In this document: piece by piece, positions 50,844-61,413 of the stretch
Layout: each line of letters starts with the position of its first letter
Numbering within the stretch: position 1 is the first letter of the stretch
NCBI GenBank assembly: GCA_016946835.1
Contig: JACVTC010000062.1
Coordinates: forward strand, 107,501-171,500
Origin: Neocallimastix lanati (nom. inval.)
Taxonomy: Eukaryota; Neocallimastigomycota; Neocallimastigomycetes; Neocallimastigales; Neocallimastigaceae
Direction of reading: 5' to 3'
DNA length: 64,000 bases
Notes under the pieces: model-generated
Database searches by the model: none
The model's input: the letters and a program-made list of their open reading frames with translations, nothing else
Told to the model about the DNA's origin: nothing
Made by a program: the position numbers and the translations under genes

Positions 50844-51944
50844 GTTTATTATATTTATTATTTATTATTCAATTATTAATTATTATTTATTTATTATTTA
50901 TTATTTATTATTTATTATTTATTATTTATTATTTATTATTTATTATTTATTATTTATTATTAATTATTATTTATTTATTATTTACTATTTAATTATTCAA
51001 TTATTTATTATTTATTATTTATTATTTATTATTTATTATTTATTAATAAAACAGATTCAAATTAAATATTTTAATTAAATAATTAATTAATTAATTAATT
51101 AATTATTATTTATTTATTTAAAGGAGTAGATTAAATCCTTTTTTTTTTTCTTTTTCTTTTTGTTCTTTTTTTTACTTTAAACCACTGATCATCATTTGTA
51201 TTCAATTATATAAAAATTTTTTTTATTAAATAATTACAATTTTCATATATTTAAAAAAAAAATAATAAAAAAAATTAGAGGAAGTGGGAAAAGAATGTTG
51301 GGAAAATAATGATTAAATGTTGATAGCATTTGATTTTATATTAGCATAACAAATAACAAATGCTTTTTTATTCCTCCTTTTTTTTTTTTTTTTTTTTTTA
51401 TCTTTGTTATTAATAGTAATAAATAAATAAACATAATATAAAATAATTATATAAAATATTATTAAATAAGTAAATAAACATAATATTAAATAAATAAATG
51501 AAATATTGTTAAATAAACATAATATTAAATATATAATATTAAATATTATTATTAAATAAATAAATAAATAGAATATTATTAAATAAATAATAATAAATTT
51601 TATTATTTAAAAGATTTTTTTTTTTTTTTTTTTTTTGTAAAATTGAAAGCGGCTCTTTTAAATGTTTTTATAAATAAATTAAAAAAACGGCAATTTTTTT
51701 TTTTTTTTTTATATTTTTATTTTATAGATAAAATATAAAAAATTAAAATAAAAAATAAATAAAAAATAAATAAAAAAGTTATTAGAATAATATTCCTTAA
51801 AAAAAAGAAAAGAAAAAAAAATATTTTCTATTTTGGTAATATAATAATATAATTATAATTATAATTCATAAATAATCAATAGATAATATAATTAGATATT
51901 CAATACTTTTTATTTTTTATTTTTTTTTTTTTTAATTTTTCCTT

Positions 51945-51986
<42 letters not shown>

Positions 51987-52049
51987 GTTAAAAATTGTCA
52001 TTTTCTTATTGGTTCTTGACTTTTAATAATCACAAATATTACAAAAAAC

Positions 52050-52085
<36 letters not shown>

Positions 52086-52277
52086 TTAAATAATCACAAA
52101 TATAAAAAAAAATAATAATCATAAATATAAAAAATATATATATATAAAGTATATAAAAATTATTAAGGTCCTAGAACTAATAAATATTAATTATTATTGA
52201 AAATAAAACATAATATAAAATTATATATATATAAAGATTAATTATTTAAATTATTTATTATTTATTATTTATTGTAT

Positions 52278-52333
<56 letters not shown>

Positions 52334-53297
52334 TTATCTGTATCTGTTATTTACCATTTATTATTTATTATTCAATTATTGATTAATAAATACTCTAATT
52401 ATTATTTATATATTATTTGTTATTCATTCTTAATTTTTTTATTTACTTATTTATATTTATTGTTATTTTCAATATTTAATTATTTTTATTATTGTTTATT
52501 TTCAATATTTAATTATTTTAACTTAACCTTTTATAATTTATATATTTTGCTAAATTATATAGTAAATAATATCTATATTGTTTAATATATTATGTATTTT
52601 ATATAATATCTATTAATTAAGTTACATAAATATTTAATAAATATAATTATGTACTTATTAATAAACGATCTGGTTCATGTTCAATTTTTTGTAAAAGTTC
52701 TTTTTATTAATATTAAATATTATTTCTTTACTCTTTATATTTCTTTATATACTATTTTTATATTAATAAAACTTAATAAAATTATTTTTTATAATAATAG
52801 TAATAATTTATAATAATTAAGAATTATAACATAATATATATATTGAAAATGAAACTTCCTAAATGTAATATTTATATTTGTTTTTGTCACAAAATTCCTA
52901 AATTTACATTTACCTTAAGAAATTTTAGTTTTATTATAAAATCAATCTCATGTCAAAGATACTTTATAATTACATATAGAGAACTAATACTACAACTAAT
53001 AATAATATTTATAATAAAATTAATTTTATTGTTATTATTTTAAAAAAATTTTTTTTATTATTATCATTATAATTATTAATTAATTAATATTAATTATTAT
53101 TATTATTATTATTATAATTATTATTATTATTATTAATTATTATTTAATTATTATTATTATTATTATAATTTTTTTTTATTTTTATTTTTCATTATTATTA
53201 ATATAAAATTTTATTATTATGTTATTATTACTATTATTATTATAACTCTGTTTTTCAATATTGAAGCTTCTTGAAATCATTTGTTTATATATATACA

Positions 53298-53352
53298 AAT
53301 TAATTTAATTATATGTATGTGTTATATACACATATATATAATTGAATTAATT
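53298..53352. repeat. 25-bp inverted repeat, 5-nt loop
   Basis: Arms 53298-53322 and 53328-53352 pair at 23 of 25 positions. The apex is TATGTGT/ACACATA. Confidence 0.8.
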
Positions 53353-53626
53353 CGTAAACTTTAGCAATAACCTTTTTAATTTTAAATACTTTGTTGGATA
53401 AGAGGTAATCAATATATCTTCCCTATTATGGATTTAGTATTACCGTTGAATTTAAAGTTACTTGATTGTATTAATAACGCTACTTAATATATTCTATATA
53501 AAATTTTCTTTATTTTTATATGGGGAAATAATATATTAAATATATTATTTCAATGTTATCTAATTACTATTCAAGTTTAAATGAGTATTTAATTCAAAAC
53601 AAAGTAGTAAAATCTTAATATAGAGA

Positions 53627-53663
<37 letters not shown>

Positions 53664-53871
53664 TAGAATCAATTTAGAAATAATTTTGTTTATATTAGTT
53701 ATAAATCAATTAAAATTGGTGTGTTAATGATGTGATATTATTGTATTTAATTCTAAAAAAAAAAAAAAAAGTTTACCATAAATTAACGTAATGGTAACTC
53801 TTCTTTTTATGTAATATTATTTAATAATAACAGGATTTATATTATCTAATAAAATAATCATTACAATGATT

Positions 53872-54720
53872 TTAATATAAAATATACATCCACCATATTA
53901 GAACTAATATGAGTGCACTAAATGAATATTGGGTAGAAAAATATTTAAGATTTTCAATTCCACTGGTATTGAGTTTATTATCAGTATTGAGTTTATTATC
54001 AGTATTGAGTTTATTATCAGTATTAACTTTATTATCAGTATTAACTTTATTATCAGTATTAAGTTTATTATCAGAAGGAGTAACCTTTTGGGAAATGCAT
54101 TCAGTTTTTAATTTTTCTGAAAATCCTTTAAACTGATTATAAAAAGATAACATTGCTTCATTTAATGCTTGTTCTTGACTGCTTAATTTATTTTGTTGTT
54201 CTTGTTCTTCACTTGTTAAATTAAAGCCATTATACATTTTATCAATTTTTGCAATATAAAAACCATCGATTGCACGAATAGCAGCAAGAGTACAAATTTC
54301 TGATTTACAGGTTTCATTATAAAAAGTTTCAAATGATTTACTAAAATCGTTGCCAGAATTTTTATTATTTATTACAAAATCTTTATATGGACAGCTATTT
54401 CCATTTTCATCTTTTTCACAAATAGCTTTTTTTTGTAAATAGGCTGATTTAACTTTAAATTCATTTTCTGGACCATTTTCTCCTCTACATTCATTAATGA
54501 AACTCACACCATTTTCATATAAAAATTTGCATTTTTCGTCATTTAATGCTTGACAAGTGTTCTCAACTTCTTTTTCATTTTCAGGGGATGTATATAGATA
54601 ACAGTTACCATAACTTTGTAATTCAAAAGCACATAAATCTCTTTTTTCAAAACGATCAGGCTTAGATAAAACTGAACTGATAGACAATAAATTAAATAAA
54701 ATTAAAATAAAGAATTTCAT
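53872..54720 (-). CDS. Secreted Cys-containing protein with hexapeptide repeat and likely GPI signal
   Basis: Intronless, 282 residues from ATG 54720; an upstream in-frame TTG at 54726 is less likely. Residues 1-20 form a clear signal peptide ending SSVLSK. The body has about ten Cys (CAFELQSYGNC, CQALNDEKC, CKSEIC) and potential N-glycosylation sites (NET, NLT). Residues about 222-256 are six or seven tandem TDNKLN/TDNKVN hexapeptides encoded by 18-bp repeats. The C-terminus is hydrophobic (ALILVLIWWMYILY) after a small-residue stretch (NTSG), typical of a GPI-attachment signal; a simple transmembrane anchor is the alternative. I do not recognise the family. A cell-surface protein with a short repetitive stalk is the best description. 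Confidence 0.8.
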   Translation of the reverse strand: MKFFILILFNLLSISSVLSKPDRFEKRDLCAFELQSYGNCYLYTSPENEKEVENTCQALNDEKCKFLYENGVSFINECRGENGPENEFKVKSAYLQKKAICEKDENGNSCPYKDFVINNKNSGNDFSKSFETFYNETCKSEICTLAAIRAIDGFYIAKIDKMYNGFNLTSEEQEQQNKLSSQEQALNEAMLSFYNQFKGFSEKLKTECISQKVTPSDNKLNTDNKVNTDNKVNTDNKLNTDNKLNTDNKLNTSGIENLKYFSTQYSFSALILVLIWWMYILY

Positions 54721-55281
54721 TTTCAATAATTATTATTTTATGTGTAAATAAAATTTTGTTATTTTTCAGTATTTTTAAAAATTTTTTGTTTTTATCAATT
54801 TTAAAGATTAAATTTCTCTTTTATATCAATAAATTTATATTAATTAATTGTCAAAAAAAAAAAAAAAAAAAAATTAATGTTTTGTCTAATTTATTTTATA
54901 AATTATTAATTTAAAAAATGTTTGATATGAAATGAAAATACAAACCTTAATTATTAATAAATTATTTTATTAATAATTACATAAAAATAAATCAATTAAT
55001 CACTTGTTTTGATATAAAACAAAAATGTGTAACAACATATTTGTGTATATTTAATAATAATTGTTAGAAATAAAGTTTAATATATGAATATTATTCTTGT
55101 TATTAAACAAAATAACATATATAAATTTTATGTATAAATATTATAAATTATTAAGATATCAACTATTATATAAATTGTAATATGGCGCATGTATGACGTA
55201 CATAAAACATTTATGTAATAACACATAAAATATAATTGTGACATAATTAAAATTTATGTAGTAAAAATATATATATAAATG
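54721..55281. other. Short intergenic segment with part of a dispersed repeat
   Basis: About 90 bp near 54902-54993 resemble 59860-59948, the outer flank of the right LTR, including 46 identical bases. Otherwise this is A/T-rich DNA with no gene. Confidence 0.55.
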
Positions 55282-55825
55282 TGATATACAACTCAAAAGT
55301 TCGATGTACTTTTGTTGGGATTTATTTATTAAATTTATTAATTTATTATTTATTTATTTATTTAATTTTATATAAAAACTACATATAATTAAAAAGACTA
55401 TTTAACAACTTTCTTATTCTTTTAATTACAAACTAACTTAACATAATATAACTTTTACACAACAACGACTACTATTGCTATTCTCTTAATTCAGAGAAAT
55501 GCTTTATTTTTATGTTATTTAGTTATAATTAACTATTTAATTAATTGTTCTTGTGATTAGAATAGACTATTAATAATTATTATTTAAGGAAATATTTAAA
55601 AACTATATAAATATAAATATAAAATAATAAGAATAATTAAAACATTGATTTATGCAATAAAATTTATTATTAATTAAATATATAATTAATATATAGTAAT
55701 CAAGCCACATATTGAAATTGTTGTGAAATCATTAGATTTAAATTTGATTTATGACATTAATTTATGTTTGAATAATAAAAACTAATTTTATATTAATTAA
55801 GGTTTGAATATTTCATTTTATATCA
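55282..55825 (-). repeat. 3' LTR of the minus-strand retrotransposon
   Basis: 544 bp, TG...CA with terminal TGATAT/ATATCA. It aligns along its whole length to 59302-59859. Confidence 0.93.
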
Positions 55826-55838
55826 TTCGTCCCACCTT
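55826..55838 (-). promoter_or_regulatory. Polypurine tract
   Basis: Immediately upstream of the 3' LTR in element sense the sequence is AAGGTGGGACGAA, purine except one C and one T. This is the expected plus-strand primer position. Confidence 0.6.
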
Positions 55839-55847
55839 AAGATACAA

Positions 55848-58232
55848 CTATACATTAGTTGTATTAAATTTTATAATATTTTTAAGGTGTACTGGTCGTT
55901 CTAAGCATGTATGTGTGTTAGGATCCATTAATTGAACTGTATTAAATTTCTTTTTAACTACTTGATAAGGTCCAACAAAATAAGGGTCTAGTTTATATCT
56001 CGAAAATTTTTTTACTTTGACGAACTCGCCAATTTTTATTTCATTTTGTTTCTTTGTTGCATATTTTTCTGTAGTATTTGAAAATTCATTTTTCATGATA
56101 ATTTTTCTAGAGTTATCTCGGTCTTTAATGTATTCTTCTGCATTTAAATTTATAAAATGGTCCTCTAAAACTTCTTTCTTAAATTCACTAATTTCTTTGT
56201 TACCTTTAGTATTAATTTCATTTTGTTCTTGTTCTATTTCATTTGCACTTTCATTACTACTAGAATCTTTATGATTTATAGCATTAACTTGGTAATTATT
56301 ACTGTTAATATATGTATCTATTTTATTTTCTAATATTTTATTCATATATAATATTATATTATTGAAAACTTGGTATAATTGATTTTGCAATTGACATAGA
56401 TCTTTAATTTTATGTTTTTCATCCATAAAAGCATCTCTTTCATTATATTGTAATATATAGGTATTTATATTGTGCAATATATTATTATTATACTCAATGA
56501 TATTGGATTTTAATTGAATCAATTGATTTATAAATTTTTTTAATTTATTTTGATTTATTTCTTGTATATGTCTATTACAATTTATATTATTCTTCATATT
56601 ATTAATATATTCTAATATATTATCATTTAAATTAGTTAATTTATTTCTATATATATTTTGATTATAATAAATTTTATTATCTTTGGTGTCTCCAGAATTT
56701 ATTGAATTTTTGGAATATTCCATGATTTTTGGATTTTCTATATACCTTGCTTTTTCCCTCGAAATTTTTAAATTTGAAATAATTTTGAAATTTTTAATTT
56801 TATTGTCTAAATTAATTTTTGGAATTTTTGCATTAGAAATTTTTAACTTTTCTGATTTATTAAAATTTTTACTTTTCATAATGTCCTTCTTTCTTAAGTC
56901 CTTATTCTTTCCCTCCTGAGATGATACTTCCTTTTTCTTAGATATTTCTTTTATACTATTTTCTTCATTATTCTTATTAGGTCTAATAAAATTGATACCA
57001 CACGAATTCTTTTCAATAGCTTGGTTCTCAACGATAGGAGCAATGATATCAAAGTTTTCAACTGAAGTAAAACGACACAACGATCTTAACATAGGATGAA
57101 TAAAAAGGTAATTATCAGCAATTGATTTAAGTCCTAATAAGAAATCAAAGTAAATATCTTTATGATCAATAACACAGAAATCTGCTGTGAAAGTATAATT
57201 ATTAATTGAAACTTTTAGTCGAACCACGATAGCATTCGCAATAGTACTATCCCCAAGAGCTTCATAAATTCTGCCTCTACATATATTAACTTGTTCATAG
57301 GTACCAGGTAGACTATTAATATAACTAGTACTCACTAAATTCAAATTACTTCCAGAATCTATGAGTAATCTTCCTTCGGTATTGTCTACCGATGCATTTA
57401 CGATTCCCAAGTCGTCACTATGAAATTTTGTATTTTCTATTTTATTCTGATTATTTTCTTCTTCATTAATAATAAAAGGTTTCATGGCGTCCAAAGAGCT
57501 AACAAATTTAATTTTTTCTAATTTTAAATTTTTTGTTAATTCGGACCTTAATTTGGGACATATATCTAGAATTTGACCAAAAGTAATATTGCATTTGGTA
57601 TTGGCTAAATCTTTAATAATTTCATACGGTTCCATATTGGTTAATTTAGCTAGATTTATGTGACGTTCTGGTTTTGTGTTACCTTCCTGTTCATTAATTT
57701 TTAATTTTGTTTCTTCAAAGTCCACTTTCTTATTAATTACAGTTCCCTGTAAATTATTAATATTTGAATTTTTGAAATTATTTCTATTTTTGTTATTCAA
57801 CTGGTCTTCACGTGATGATTTGTTAACATAATTATTACTTTCTTTATTAATTTTATTTTTATTTTTAATTTCTTCATCTTTGTTTAATTTATTATCATTA
57901 ATAACATGATTATTATTATTGTTTAAATCTGGAGAAGATTTATTTATTTTAATGCTCTCATTAAAGGTAATTGTCTTTAAATTCTTTTTAACTTTAGGTT
58001 TTAGTATTTTCCTTTTTGATAAATCAACTTCTTCTTCTACTTCATCTTTTTCTTCTTCATCTTTTTGGAAAATATCACTTCTATTAGCTGTATTCGCTTT
58101 AGCTTTCCTAATTTCCGTTCCAGCATCTAAAGAAAACTCCTTTCTTTTGGCAGCATCAACAAAATATTTCTTCTTCTCAGGAACGTTATTGGAATTTAAG
58201 GGAGAACGTTCACTCCCTCTTAGTAGTTTAAA
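55848..58232 (-). CDS. Pol-frame ORF: protease and integrase GPY/F tail, no RT
   Basis: The frame is open without interruption from the slippery site (58232) to stop 55848, 794 codons, and has no good own start. It is in the -1 frame relative to gag. Early residues are Lys/Glu-rich. At about residue 290 LLIDSGSNLNLV is a retroviral-type aspartic protease active site (DSG), with FLLGLKSI as its C-terminal flap region. Residues about 410-700 are Asn/Lys/Ile-rich and mostly helical. Residues about 735-790 hold EFVKVKKFSRYKLDPYFVGPYQVV and a DPNTHTC...PVHLKNI end, which is the GPY/F module of Ty3-like integrases. RT (YxDD), RNase H and the integrase DDE core are absent. Confidence 0.8.
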   Translation of the reverse strand, partial: FKLLRGSERSPLNSNNVPEKKKYFVDAAKRKEFSLDAGTEIRKAKANTANRSDIFQKDEEEKDEVEEEVDLSKRKILKPKVKKNLKTITFNESIKINKSSPDLNNNNNHVINDNKLNKDEEIKNKNKINKESNNYVNKSSREDQLNNKNRNNFKNSNINNLQGTVINKKVDFEETKLKINEQEGNTKPERHINLAKLTNMEPYEIIKDLANTKCNITFGQILDICPKLRSELTKNLKLEKIKFVSSLDAMKPFIINEEENNQNKIENTKFHSDDLGIVNASVDNTEGRLLIDSGSNLNLVSTSYINSLPGTYEQVNICRGRIYEALGDSTIANAIVVRLKVSINNYTFTADFCVIDHKDIYFDFLLGLKSIADNYLFIHPMLRSLCRFTSVENFDIIAPIVENQAIEKNSCGINFIRPNKNNEENSIKEISKKKEVSSQEGKNKDLRKKDIMKSKNFNKSEKLKISNAKIPKINLDNKIKNFKIISNLKISREKARYIENPKIMEYSKNSINSGDTKDNKIYYNQNIYRNKLTNLNDNILEYINNMKNNINCNRHIQEINQNKLKKFINQLIQLKSNIIEYNNNILHNINTYILQYNERDAFMDEKHKIKDLCQLQNQLYQVFNNIILYMNKILENKIDTYINSNNYQVNAINHKDSSSNESANEIEQEQNEINTKGNKEISEFKKEVLEDHFINLNAEEYIKDRDNSRKIIMKNEFSNTTEKYATKKQNEIKIGEFVKVKKFSRYKLDPYFVGPYQVVKKKFNTVQLMDPNTHTCLERPVHLKNIIKFNTTNV
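58181..58232 (-). promoter_or_regulatory. Predicted -1 ribosomal frameshift signal with H-type pseudoknot
   Basis: In element sense the gag codons CGT TTA AAC contain the slippery heptamer TTTAAAC (58232-58226). A 7-nt spacer (58225-58219) includes the gag stop TAA. Stem 1 is AGGGAG (58218-58213) with CTCCCT (58204-58199). Stem 2 is the loop GAACGTT (58211-58205) with downstream AACGTTC (58187-58181). Loop 1 is 1 nt and loop 2 is 11 nt. A -1 slip enters the open pol frame. Confidence 0.8.
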
Positions 58233-59086
58233 CGTTCGTTTGAGACATTAGTAGAACCACTTGATTCTTCATTTAACATTCTTTGGTATTTCAAATATTC
58301 AAAATGATTAAATTTTAGACAATTGTATTTCTTATGACCTTCTTCATTACAAAAATAGCACATCTGGACTCTATATTTACCTTTATTTCCATCATTATTC
58401 AAATTATTATTTTTGAAATTATTATCACGTGATTCGTGAGTGACTGGTTTATTATTAAAAATTTTGTTATTATGTGAATCAAATTTTTGGTTGTAAGAAG
58501 AATTTCCATTAGAGTTACTAGTTCTTTTTCCACATTCATTTTCAACTTCATCAATTAATTCGGCTGTAGAAAAAGCTTTTGCTAGACTAATTCTTTTTCC
58601 CGTAAGTTTTACACCTTTCCATGCTTCTTTCTTGTTAAAAATTGACTTCAAATAATCAGAAACAGAAATGCATCTACGATCATCTTCATCGAGTTTATTA
58701 TATAATTCTTTATATTCTTTATTAAATTCCTTTATATTTCCTCTGGTAGATATTGCCATATTTTTAAGTTTGTCAATGATGTCTTCTGGATCCATATATA
58801 GGTCATGAAATTCTAGAAGAGCATCACGTATTTCTTCTAAAGATGGATAAACAATGTTATTATGCACATCTTTAGTTACTAATGCATTAAGACAATGGAT
58901 ACTTTTACCAATCACTTTAAATTTGCAATTATTAAAAATTTCTTTTTCATCAGTAATTTGGTAAAGAGTGATCCAAGCCTTCATCTGGTTATACCAAGCA
59001 TCAACATCCTTATTTGAATCTGAAAGGACTTGAATGCATTGGAATTGCATTAGTTTATTTTGATTTTTAATTAATTCTTCAGTCAT
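58220..59086 (-). CDS. Gag of the LTR retrotransposon
   Basis: 288 residues from ATG 59086. The frame is open further upstream to a TTG at 59143, next to a 53-nt A run (element sense), but that codon is an unlikely start. The N-terminal half has the capsid-like pattern of gypsy Gag (DAWYNQMKAWITLY, FHDLYMDPEDI, FNKEYKELY). The C-terminal part is Asn/Ser/Lys-rich and ends with a zinc knuckle CYFCNEEGHKKYNC (CX2CX4HX4C) for RNA packaging. The stop at 58220 lies seven codons past the slip region start and inside the frameshift signal spacer. The protein would form particles. Intactness suggests the element can still be packaged. Confidence 0.85.
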   Translation of the reverse strand: MTEELIKNQNKLMQFQCIQVLSDSNKDVDAWYNQMKAWITLYQITDEKEIFNNCKFKVIGKSIHCLNALVTKDVHNNIVYPSLEEIRDALLEFHDLYMDPEDIIDKLKNMAISTRGNIKEFNKEYKELYNKLDEDDRRCISVSDYLKSIFNKKEAWKGVKLTGKRISLAKAFSTAELIDEVENECGKRTSNSNGNSSYNQKFDSHNNKIFNNKPVTHESRDNNFKNNNLNNDGNKGKYRVQMCYFCNEEGHKKYNCLKFNHFEYLKYQRMLNEESSGSTNVSNERLNY

Positions 59087-59140
59087 ATTTTTAACTTTAA
59101 TTCTATTTTCTAATTGACTGAAAAATTCTTTAATCGAAAA

Positions 59141-59216
<76 letters not shown>

Positions 59217-59278
59217 ATTTTATTTTATTTTATTAAAAAAAATAATATCAAAATTTAATAAATATATTTTTCCTCCCA

Positions 59279-59299
59279 CAAGAGCCGATATCTCCACCA
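59279..59299 (-). promoter_or_regulatory. Primer-binding site
   Basis: Two bases inside the 5' LTR, element-sense sequence starts TGGTGGAGATATCGG. Its complement reads as a tRNA 3' end: TTCAAGA-like T-loop remainder, a 5-nt T-stem strand, a 7-nt acceptor strand (TATCTCC), A, CCA. The tRNA species is not identified. Confidence 0.75.
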
Positions 59300-59301
59300 A
59301 A

Positions 59302-59859
59302 TGATATACAACTCAAAAGTTCGATGTACTTTTGTTGGGATTTATTTATTAAATTTATTAATTTATTATTTATTTATTTATTTAATTTTATATAGAAACT
59401 ACATATATTTAAAAAGACTATTTAACAACTTTCTTATTCTTTTAATTACAAACTAACTTAACATAATATAACTTTTAATCTTAACTTTTACTTAACAACG
59501 ACGACTACAGCCCTTTTCTTAATTCAGAGAAATGCTTTATTTTTATGTTATTTAGTTATAATTAACTATTTAATTAATTGTTCTTGTGATTAGAATAAAC
59601 TATTAATAATTATTATTTAAGGAAATATTTAAAAACTATATAAATATAAATATAAAATAATAAGAATATAATTAAAACATTGATTTATGCTATAAAATTT
59701 ATTATTAATTATAAATATAATTAATATATAAAAATCAAGCCACATATTGAAATTGTTGTAAAATCATTAGATTTAAATTTGATTTATGACATTAATTTAT
59801 GTTTGAATAATAAAACTAATTTTATATTAATTAAGGTTTGAATATTTCATTTTATATCA
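59302..59859 (-). repeat. 5' LTR of the minus-strand retrotransposon
   Basis: 558 bp, TG...CA. It is homologous to 55282-55825 with a few substitutions and a small insertion near 59480-59515. Confidence 0.93.
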
Positions 59860-59963
59860 ATTATTAATTTAAAATATTTGATACAAAACGTAAATAAAAA
59901 CTTTAATTATTAATAAATTATTTTATTAATAATTACATAAAAATAAATTAAATCGAATGTGAA

Positions 59964-61413
59964 GCATTTCGACATAATTTATGTATAATCATCATAAATA
60001 TTTGTACAATGTGTATAATAAATGTAATACGCCGCTATTTTCAACGTATATTTTTATTTATTGTATTTTAGCATTAAAAAAATGAAATAAAAACAAAAAT
60101 AAGAATAAATAAAAGAATAAGTTTTCTGTTAATAATTTTATTTTATTTTTATTTTTTTTTAATTTTATTTTATTATTATATTTTATTATTAAATATTTTA
60201 ATAATAAAACCTTTCCATTTTATTTTATTTAAATAAAATAAATAAAATTATATATTTTATTATTAAATTTATTAAATAATAGAATAAATTTTATTATAAT
60301 ATTAAATATTTATTATTATTGATATTAATAAAATATTTTTATATTGATATTGATAAAATATATTGATATTGATATTAATAAAAAATATTGATATTGATAT
60401 AAATATAATTTAAACTATATATATTCTAGTTAATTATTATTTATAAATTTAGAGTGTGTTTAATTCTATTAAACATTTATACCATAAATCAATGATATCA
60501 TTTTTATCACATTTTTTTATCAATTAATTCGGATTCCTTTTTTTTTGTATTTTTTAATGAAATCATTGATTTCATCAGATTTTGTTAATATTCTTTTTTT
60601 TTTTCCAAACTCCTTCAATTTTCCTTTTGTAATTATTGTAAGATAAAGATTCTTCTCTTTTTAAATGATAAATCAATTCATATAAAGAAGGTTTTTTGTA
60701 AAACAATTTTTTTAAGTAATTGTTAAAAGATTCTGAAGCATTATTTGTTATGTGGTTTATATCGTTATAATAATTCCAATATTGAATATCATATTTATAT
60801 AAATAAGTCTTATTAAAATATTCCAAAAAATTTAAAAAATTGAAATAATTATATATTTGACATATAATTTTAATATGATTATAAATATCAAATATATATT
60901 CAGGATTTATAAAAGGAAAATTTGTAATAGCTTTATATAACAAATAAATCTTATGATTATTTTCAACTTCATTATAACATAATTTATTTTTTTTGAACTT
61001 CTAACGATCTTTTATAATGCCATACACAATATTTAATAGTAATATTATGAAATATTTTATTGGAAGCATTGGATATATTTTTTTCAAAATCACAACGCAA
61101 AATTTTTGGTGTAACTATAATATTATTATTATATTTACTTTCATTCTTTTTTAATTTTATATTTTATATTTTACTTTATTATTTATTTTTTTATATTTTT
61201 TATTTTACTTTATTATTTAATTTTTTTATTTTTTATTTATTTTTTTTTTATTTATTACTTTATTATATATATATATATATATTTTTTTTACTGTAAATGT
61301 TATTAAAATTAAATTAAACAAAAATAAATTTAACCCTATTCCTATTCATTTATTTTTACAAACCACATTATAATACATGAATAAATGATCAAACATAAAT
61401 TATGTCGAAATGC
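59964..61413 (-). mobile_element. MULE-type DNA transposon with perfect 21-bp TIRs
   Basis: 59964-59984 and 61393-61413 are exact reverse complements (core GCATTTCGACATAA). The 1.45-kb interior carries a truncated Mutator-like transposase on the minus strand. No 9-bp target duplication is visible at these ends, so the true termini may differ slightly or flanks have decayed. Confidence 0.75.
60575..61140 (-). pseudogene. MULE transposase C-terminal half, frameshifted
   Basis: Minus strand, about 61130-60995: PKILRCDFEKNISNA and CVWHYKRSLE, the DFE block and C-x-H block of the MULE transposase catalytic core. A run of eight A in gene sense (60994-60987) shifts the frame. The second frame (to stop 60575) carries YWNYYNDINHITNNASESFN and LYELIYHLKREESLS, the conserved C-terminal TNN-E region of FLYWCH-associated MULEs. 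The N-terminal part, including the first catalytic Asp, is missing. One length change in a homopolymer separates the two halves, which could also be a sequencing error. Confidence 0.7.

Larger units (their letters stand above)
48175..53871. other. Long gene-free AT-rich region
   Basis: No exon-like sequence was found over 5.7 kb. Contents are (TTTA)n arrays (49335-49500, 52275-52335), a heptanucleotide TTATTTA array (50890-51040), an exact 39-bp tandem duplication, a 25-bp inverted repeat, and one G+C-richer spot near 49880-49930. A segment near 53390-53470 is slightly more complex but not assignable. Confidence 0.55.
55282..59859 (-). mobile_element. LTR retrotransposon, gypsy-like, lacking RT and integrase core
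   Basis: Complete boundaries are visible: two LTRs beginning TGATAT and ending ATATCA, a primer-binding site, a gag, a pol-frame ORF and a purine-rich tract. The element is transcribed on the minus strand and spans about 4.58 kb. Gag (288 aa) has a zinc knuckle. The pol frame has an aspartic protease and an integrase GPY/F-type C-terminus, but the several-kilobase RT-RNase H-integrase core is absent. Its place is taken by about 300 Asn/Lys-rich residues without stops. The LTRs differ by small changes, so insertion is not very recent. No 5-bp target-site duplication was found (AAATG versus ATTAT). It is probably mobilised in trans. Confidence 0.88.

Noticed and set aside
52379-53043. Two 66-68-codon ORFs on the plus strand
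   Set aside because: They are Tyr/Ile/Leu-rich frames expected by chance in TTA/TAT-rich DNA; no motif, signal peptide pattern or intron context supports them.
59087-59143. Upstream extension of Gag
   Set aside because: The frame is open but only a TTG is available at its start; the first ATG is at 59086.
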